DNA of 64,000 nucleotides from Marispirochaeta sp964554875 (GTDB lineage: Bacteria > Spirochaetota > Spirochaetia > JC444 > Marispirochaetaceae). Numbering within the stretch: position 1 is the first letter of the stretch; the number at the start of each line of letters is the position of its first letter. Below are positions 60,390-64,000 of this stretch, piece after piece. The position numbers and the translations under genes are program-made. The notes under the pieces were generated by a model that saw only the letters and a program-made list of their open reading frames with translations, was not told the DNA's origin and did no database searches. The DNA lies in contig CAZKQJ010000016.1 of assembly GCA_964554875.1 (NCBI GenBank), positions 26,583 through 90,582 of the forward strand. The letters are read 5' to 3'.

Positions 60390-62426
60390 ATGTATAAGGA
60401 GTGGGAAAACGAAACCGCGGAAGAATTATTAAAGGAGGAACTGGGTCTTATCAGGGACAAGCGTCCCATCGACCGGATCCTCTTCGGAGCCATCGCGGTA
60501 TTATGGGCCCTCTTCCAGCTTGCCCTGCCCCGTCTCGTAGTTCTTGACAGCGTTACCGTGCGGGCGATCCACCTTGCCTTTGCGGTGGCCCTGGTCTATC
60601 TGGGCTATCCGATATCCAAGCACAAGCGGCGGATCAAGTTTCTTCATGCCGTGGACCGTATACCCGTAATAGACTTTTTCCTGGCCGCCGCTGCAGTAAC
60701 GGCGGTGCTCTATGTGGTGTTTGATTACGAAGGTATCGCCTCCCGGGCCGGACGCCCCATTGAACGGGACCTGGTGTTCGGATTTGTAATGATCCTCCTG
60801 GTGCTGGAGGCGTCCCGGCGGGTAATCGGAATGCCCCTGGGGACAATTGCCGTACTTTTTACGGTCTACGCTTTTCTGGGGCCGTATCTTCCCCACTTTA
60901 TTGCCTACAGGGGAGTCAGCGTCAGCAAGTACCTGAGCCAGATCGCCCTCTCCACGGAGGGTATCTTCGGAATCCCCCTGGATGTTTCGGCGAATACGGT
61001 CTTTCTCTTCGTGCTTCTGGGGGCCCTTTTGAACAGAACCGGCGCTGGTTTGTTTTTTAACGATCTGGCAATTTCTCTTCTTGGCCGCTACAAGGGCGGT
61101 CCCGCCAAGGCCTCGGTGGTCTCCTCCGGGCTTACCGGTCTTGTTTCAGGCTCCAGTATTGCAAACGTGGTTACCACCGGGACCTTTACCATCCCGCTGA
61201 TGAAAAAGGTCGGGTATCCAGGCCGCATTGCCGCAGCAACCGAGGTGGCCGCCAGTACCAACGGGCAGCTGATGCCGCCGATCATGGGAGCCGCAGCCTT
61301 TATCATTGCCGAATACCTGAGCCTTCCCTACATGGAGGTTGTACGAGCTGCGGCAATACCTGCTTTCGTCTCCTATTTTGCCCTCTTTTATATTACCCAT
61401 CTCGAGGCTTCGAAGCGGGGTATGAAGGGGCTGCCGAAGGAGGAATGTCCTCCCTTCTGGACCGTCCTGAAAGGGGGATTCCATAACCTGATTCCCCTCT
61501 TTGTCCTTCTTTATGAACTGATGATCATGCGGCACAGTCCGAAACTGTCCGCTTTTAACGCTATCGTAACCCTCTTTATCGTGCATCTTGCACGGGAGAT
61601 TTTCCTGTCGGTCCGCAAAAAGGAATCTCCCCTGCAGGCCTCCTGGGCGGTGGTCCTTCTCATCGGAAAAGGGATGATCGAGGGCTCACGAAACATGCTG
61701 ACCGTGGCTCTGGCTACCGCCACGGCGGGAATCGTTGTAGGTATCGTGAATATGGGAATCGGCAGCATGATCGTTCAGGTTGTGGAGTACATGGCCATGG
61801 GAAACATCTTTCTGCTCCTTTTTATTACCGCCGTGGCAAGCCTGATTATCGGCATGGGACTTCCCACGACGGCAACCTACATCGTCATGGCCTCCATTAC
61901 CGTACCGATAATCCTGCAGCTGGGAGGCGGCATGGGAATAATTATCCCCGCCATCGCCGCCCACCTGTTCTGCTTCTACTTCGGAATCCTTGCCGACGAT
62001 ACCCCGCCGGTGGGTCTTGCGGCCTATACCGCCGCCGCCATTGCCGGGTCCGACGCCATAAAGACGGGTATTCAGGGCTTTATCTACGATTTGCGGACGG
62101 CAGTGATCCCCTTCATGTTCGTCTTCAATCCCGACCTGGTGCTCCAGGGGGTGCGTGGCTGGCCGGTATCGATGCTGATCTTCGTCATGGCGATCTTCGG
62201 AGCCTTCGCCTTTACCAACGCCGTGCAGGGCTGGTTTCTGCGGCAGAACCGCTGGTACGAGATCCCTGTTCTGCTGCTGGCGGCCTTTATGCTCTTTAAT
62301 CCGGGTTTCTTTGCAGGATTATTCGGAATTGCCCATGAGCTGCGCTTTCTGCTCTACCCTGCGGGGCTGGCTGTCTACGGGGCGGTCTACCTGATGCAGA
62401 AAATGAGTGTGAAGGAAGCTGTGTAA
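60390..62426 (+). CDS. TRAP transporter fused permease (4TM+12TM)
   Basis: 678 residues with about sixteen membrane segments. The N-terminal part corresponds to DctQ, and the rest to DctM: SGLTGLVSGSSIANVVTTGTFTIPLM, AATEVAASTNGQLMPPIMGAAAFI and GMGLPTTATYIVMASI are diagnostic of the fused TAXI permease. Works with the binding protein upstream. Confidence 0.93.
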   Translation: MYKEWENETAEELLKEELGLIRDKRPIDRILFGAIAVLWALFQLALPRLVVLDSVTVRAIHLAFAVALVYLGYPISKHKRRIKFLHAVDRIPVIDFFLAAAAVTAVLYVVFDYEGIASRAGRPIERDLVFGFVMILLVLEASRRVIGMPLGTIAVLFTVYAFLGPYLPHFIAYRGVSVSKYLSQIALSTEGIFGIPLDVSANTVFLFVLLGALLNRTGAGLFFNDLAISLLGRYKGGPAKASVVSSGLTGLVSGSSIANVVTTGTFTIPLMKKVGYPGRIAAATEVAASTNGQLMPPIMGAAAFIIAEYLSLPYMEVVRAAAIPAFVSYFALFYITHLEASKRGMKGLPKEECPPFWTVLKGGFHNLIPLFVLLYELMIMRHSPKLSAFNAIVTLFIVHLAREIFLSVRKKESPLQASWAVVLLIGKGMIEGSRNMLTVALATATAGIVVGIVNMGIGSMIVQVVEYMAMGNIFLLLFITAVASLIIGMGLPTTATYIVMASITVPIILQLGGGMGIIIPAIAAHLFCFYFGILADDTPPVGLAAYTAAAIAGSDAIKTGIQGFIYDLRTAVIPFMFVFNPDLVLQGVRGWPVSMLIFVMAIFGAFAFTNAVQGWFLRQNRWYEIPVLLLAAFMLFNPGFFAGLFGIAHELRFLLYPAGLAVYGAVYLMQKMSVKEAV

Positions 62427-62865
62427 AGGCAGGTTTATTGGATCCGTCTGAAGCAGCATATCCGTTGCCGAATTCCGGCTTTTAGCACAGTGCAGTTTGC
62501 ATACAGATTACACGTACCCAAGCGTCTGATTGTAAATGTATGCCCGGCTAATTGAAAGGTTTGCTTTTTGGAATGACTACTCTTCACTAATTTGGTGTTC
62601 CGGACCCGGCTGAAAATGATCAGGATCGGATATGATGCCGCTACCAATCCGTCATTCTCATTACACACTCTCGGACCGCCTATTTTCATTGTTTCAGTTG
62701 CAGTGGAGCGTCATGAGTAGAGTAACTTATAATTTATAATAATCTCTTTTCTTCATGGCATTTAGCAGTAGTGAAAACAGCACAAACGCCCGGAAAAATC
62801 GGTCGAGAGCCTTGTTTATAAATACCCACTCTGGGCTAACAGAGTAATTAATAAAGGAGAAATGT
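62427..62865. other. Intergenic gap with composition change
   Basis: No supported gene in 439 bases. A short frame on the minus strand (62435-62689) has no ribosome site or recognisable domain. From about 62700 the sequence becomes AT-rich, which may mark the edge of an acquired segment. AAAGGAG precedes the next gene. Confidence 0.4.
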
Positions 62866-63576
62866 ATGTCAGACAGTGTTCCCACAATTTATCGAATTTT
62901 AATGTATAGCGAGGCTCTTACTGAGTGTATGGAATTAATTGAAAAGAGATATCATAATCGTTCTCAAGAAGTCAATTATCCAGCATTTGATATTGAGGAG
63001 ACATATGGCAAAATTGAATATATATGCGGACGAGAAGAATGTAAGGATGATTATGTATCGAAAATGTTGTACAAGAAATTGCCAACAATGGAATTTTTAA
63101 AGAGGTTATCAATAACGAAGAAAATTCCATGCCTGGTTATTTGCATAAATCAATCCGTAGATGCGATTATGATGGACTTATTGTCTGCTATATGTGCTCT
63201 TGATATTCATAGGTTAAGAACCGGGATTTTCCGGCCTTGTCATTTTCATAGGATAACTAAAGCAGGAGGGGCCATTTATGATAGAAAATCATATTTCTTG
63301 GTTTTTTCAAAACCTGAAAATATTAGAAGAATTCAGGATGTAAAAAGATTTGTAAAAGAAAAATTCATTTCCTTTGTTTTAATCTTATACAAGCAAAGCA
63401 ACGATAAGTACGTGGTCGCAAATTCAAACATTATAAACAGAAGATATCTTGATCTACTTGCCAAATATTTATCAGTCCCTATAGGTTTATCCAGAATATA
63501 TCTCGATCTCCGAAACGATGTTATAACTCAAGAAAATGAGGAAGATTCAGTTCGACCGAGACAGAGCAATAATTAA
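62866..63576 (+). CDS. Hypothetical protein of an AT-rich accessory region
   Basis: 236 residues, family not recognised. AAAGGAG precedes the ATG. The protein is basic, rich in Ile, Arg and Lys, and has cysteines at CGREEC and CLVICINQS, but no clear catalytic pattern. Its composition differs strongly from the genes upstream, and it lies 138 bases before a probable nuclease gene in the same direction; the two may belong together in a defence-type or mobile cassette. Confidence 0.5.
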   Translation: MSDSVPTIYRILMYSEALTECMELIEKRYHNRSQEVNYPAFDIEETYGKIEYICGREECKDDYVSKMLYKKLPTMEFLKRLSITKKIPCLVICINQSVDAIMMDLLSAICALDIHRLRTGIFRPCHFHRITKAGGAIYDRKSYFLVFSKPENIRRIQDVKRFVKEKFISFVLILYKQSNDKYVVANSNIINRRYLDLLAKYLSVPIGLSRIYLDLRNDVITQENEEDSVRPRQSNN

Positions 63577-63714
63577 TGAGATTTCTAAAGGATGGTGCAC
63601 AAAACTGAATGTCTTTGAATAATCCAAGTTGAAAGTTGATGGAGATTATTGACAGCATATTCAGAGGAAGTTACCTTATGGTCATATTAAAATATTTCTT
63701 GTGAGGAATTATCT

Positions 63715-64000
63715 ATGTCTGCATTGAAGACAATAATCGATATCTCAGGAAAACTATATACCTTAAAAAATGATAATCTCAATTTACTTCTTTCCAGTAA
63801 TGTACTCCGGAGAGAACTTCTTCATTCAGACATTATAGCTAAGCTTATAGATACGAATTATGATGGCAGTCTGGAACGAGTCAGACTTCTATTTAGGTGT
63901 CTTCAAATTAAAGAATTCCCCAATTATTCACTAAAAGATCCAAAATCGATCATAGTTTCAAGAGAAACAGATAATATAGATATTCTTATAGAATTATTGA
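63715..64000 (+). CDS. Probable PD-(D/E)XK nuclease-superfamily protein, N-terminal part
   Basis: The gene runs off the window; 95 residues are visible. MSALKTIIDISGKLY is followed by NVLRRELLHSDIIAKLIDTN and later SRETDNIDILIELL. The HSDI/LAWLLD-like helix and the (E)-x-DIDILIE strand match the PDDEXK_4-type family (PF14281), common in defence islands. GAGGAAT precedes the ATG. Confidence is limited by truncation. Confidence 0.5.
   Translation, partial: MSALKTIIDISGKLYTLKNDNLNLLLSSNVLRRELLHSDIIAKLIDTNYDGSLERVRLLFRCLQIKEFPNYSLKDPKSIIVSRETDNIDILIELL

Noticed and set aside
62435..62689. 84-residue minus-strand frame after the TAXI permease
   Set aside because: No ribosome site, no domain, irregular composition.
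1..64000. rRNA, tRNA or known riboswitch genes
   Set aside because: Gaps between genes were read for cloverleaf or conserved aptamer patterns; none was convincing, although a covariance-model scan could still find one.

Overview
The window looks like a chromosomal stretch of a free-living, Gram-negative-type bacterium, most likely a spirochaete of the Spirochaeta/Sediminispirochaeta/Marispirochaeta kind. This is inferred from the mix of TRAP and TAXI transporters, a DUF151-UVR protein, many c-di-GMP/cAMP signalling proteins, an RND/TolC envelope and toxin-antitoxin islands full of short dispersed repeats. No rRNA or tRNA gene was seen, so the assignment is not proven. Most of the window is GC-rich; about 1-7.6 kb, 16.2-18.5 kb, 46.0-46.9 kb and 62.7-64 kb are visibly more AT-rich and look acquired.

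Region 1 (1-15.9 kb, all + strand) is a surface or flagellar glycan locus with two nonulosonic-acid (sialic-acid-like) routes in tandem. The first is an AT-rich pseudaminic acid operon: pseB (cut by the window edge), pseC, pseF, pseG and a PseH-PseI fusion. The second starts at 7649: a SAF-less NeuB-type synthase followed by a CMP-sugar synthetase fused to a KdsC-like phosphatase, an arrangement expected for a Kdn-like 9-phosphate route. Three GT-B-like proteins, an unusual nucleotidyltransferase/NDK-like/kinase-like three-domain protein, an outer-membrane barrel, a beta-propeller phytase lipoprotein and a GT2 glycosyltransferase follow.

Region 2 (15.9-20 kb) is a toxin-antitoxin island: MntA-HepT, HicAB, DUF4160-DUF2442, a P-loop kinase, and a BrnT-like toxin with an RHH antitoxin. 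Degenerate copies of one repeat family separate the modules, and a 65-bp direct repeat duplicates the start of the P-loop gene. The first gene of most modules, and of HigBA at 46 kb, has a near-consensus sigma70 promoter whose -10 box ends 5-7 bp before the start codon, so the mRNAs look leaderless; the second genes carry normal Shine-Dalgarno sites.

Region 3 (20-34.4 kb) holds an SDR, an SRPBCC protein, a GNAT, a small secreted protein behind a good Fur-box match, a beta-carbonic anhydrase, a GntR-controlled DctPQM TRAP operon beside a sugar isomerase-like protein and a cupin, YgiQ, a PAS-GGDEF-EAL protein and a Dus enzyme. Region 4 (34.4-46.6 kb) holds a five-gene RND efflux operon headed by a double TetR regulator, ArfB, a ChlI/VWA pair, AvtA, a GNAT and HigBA.

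Region 5 (46.9-62.4 kb) holds a histidine kinase/DUF401 transporter pair, feoAB, RsmE, an adenylate cyclase, PepD, a ferredoxin, a GAF-GGDEF gene broken (or recoded) at a GGGAAAA slippery heptamer, a PTS EIIA, DUF151-UVR, a membrane Nudix protein and a TAXI TRAP system. Region 6 (62.7 kb to the edge) is AT-rich and accessory, with an unknown gene and the start of a probable PD-(D/E)XK nuclease gene.
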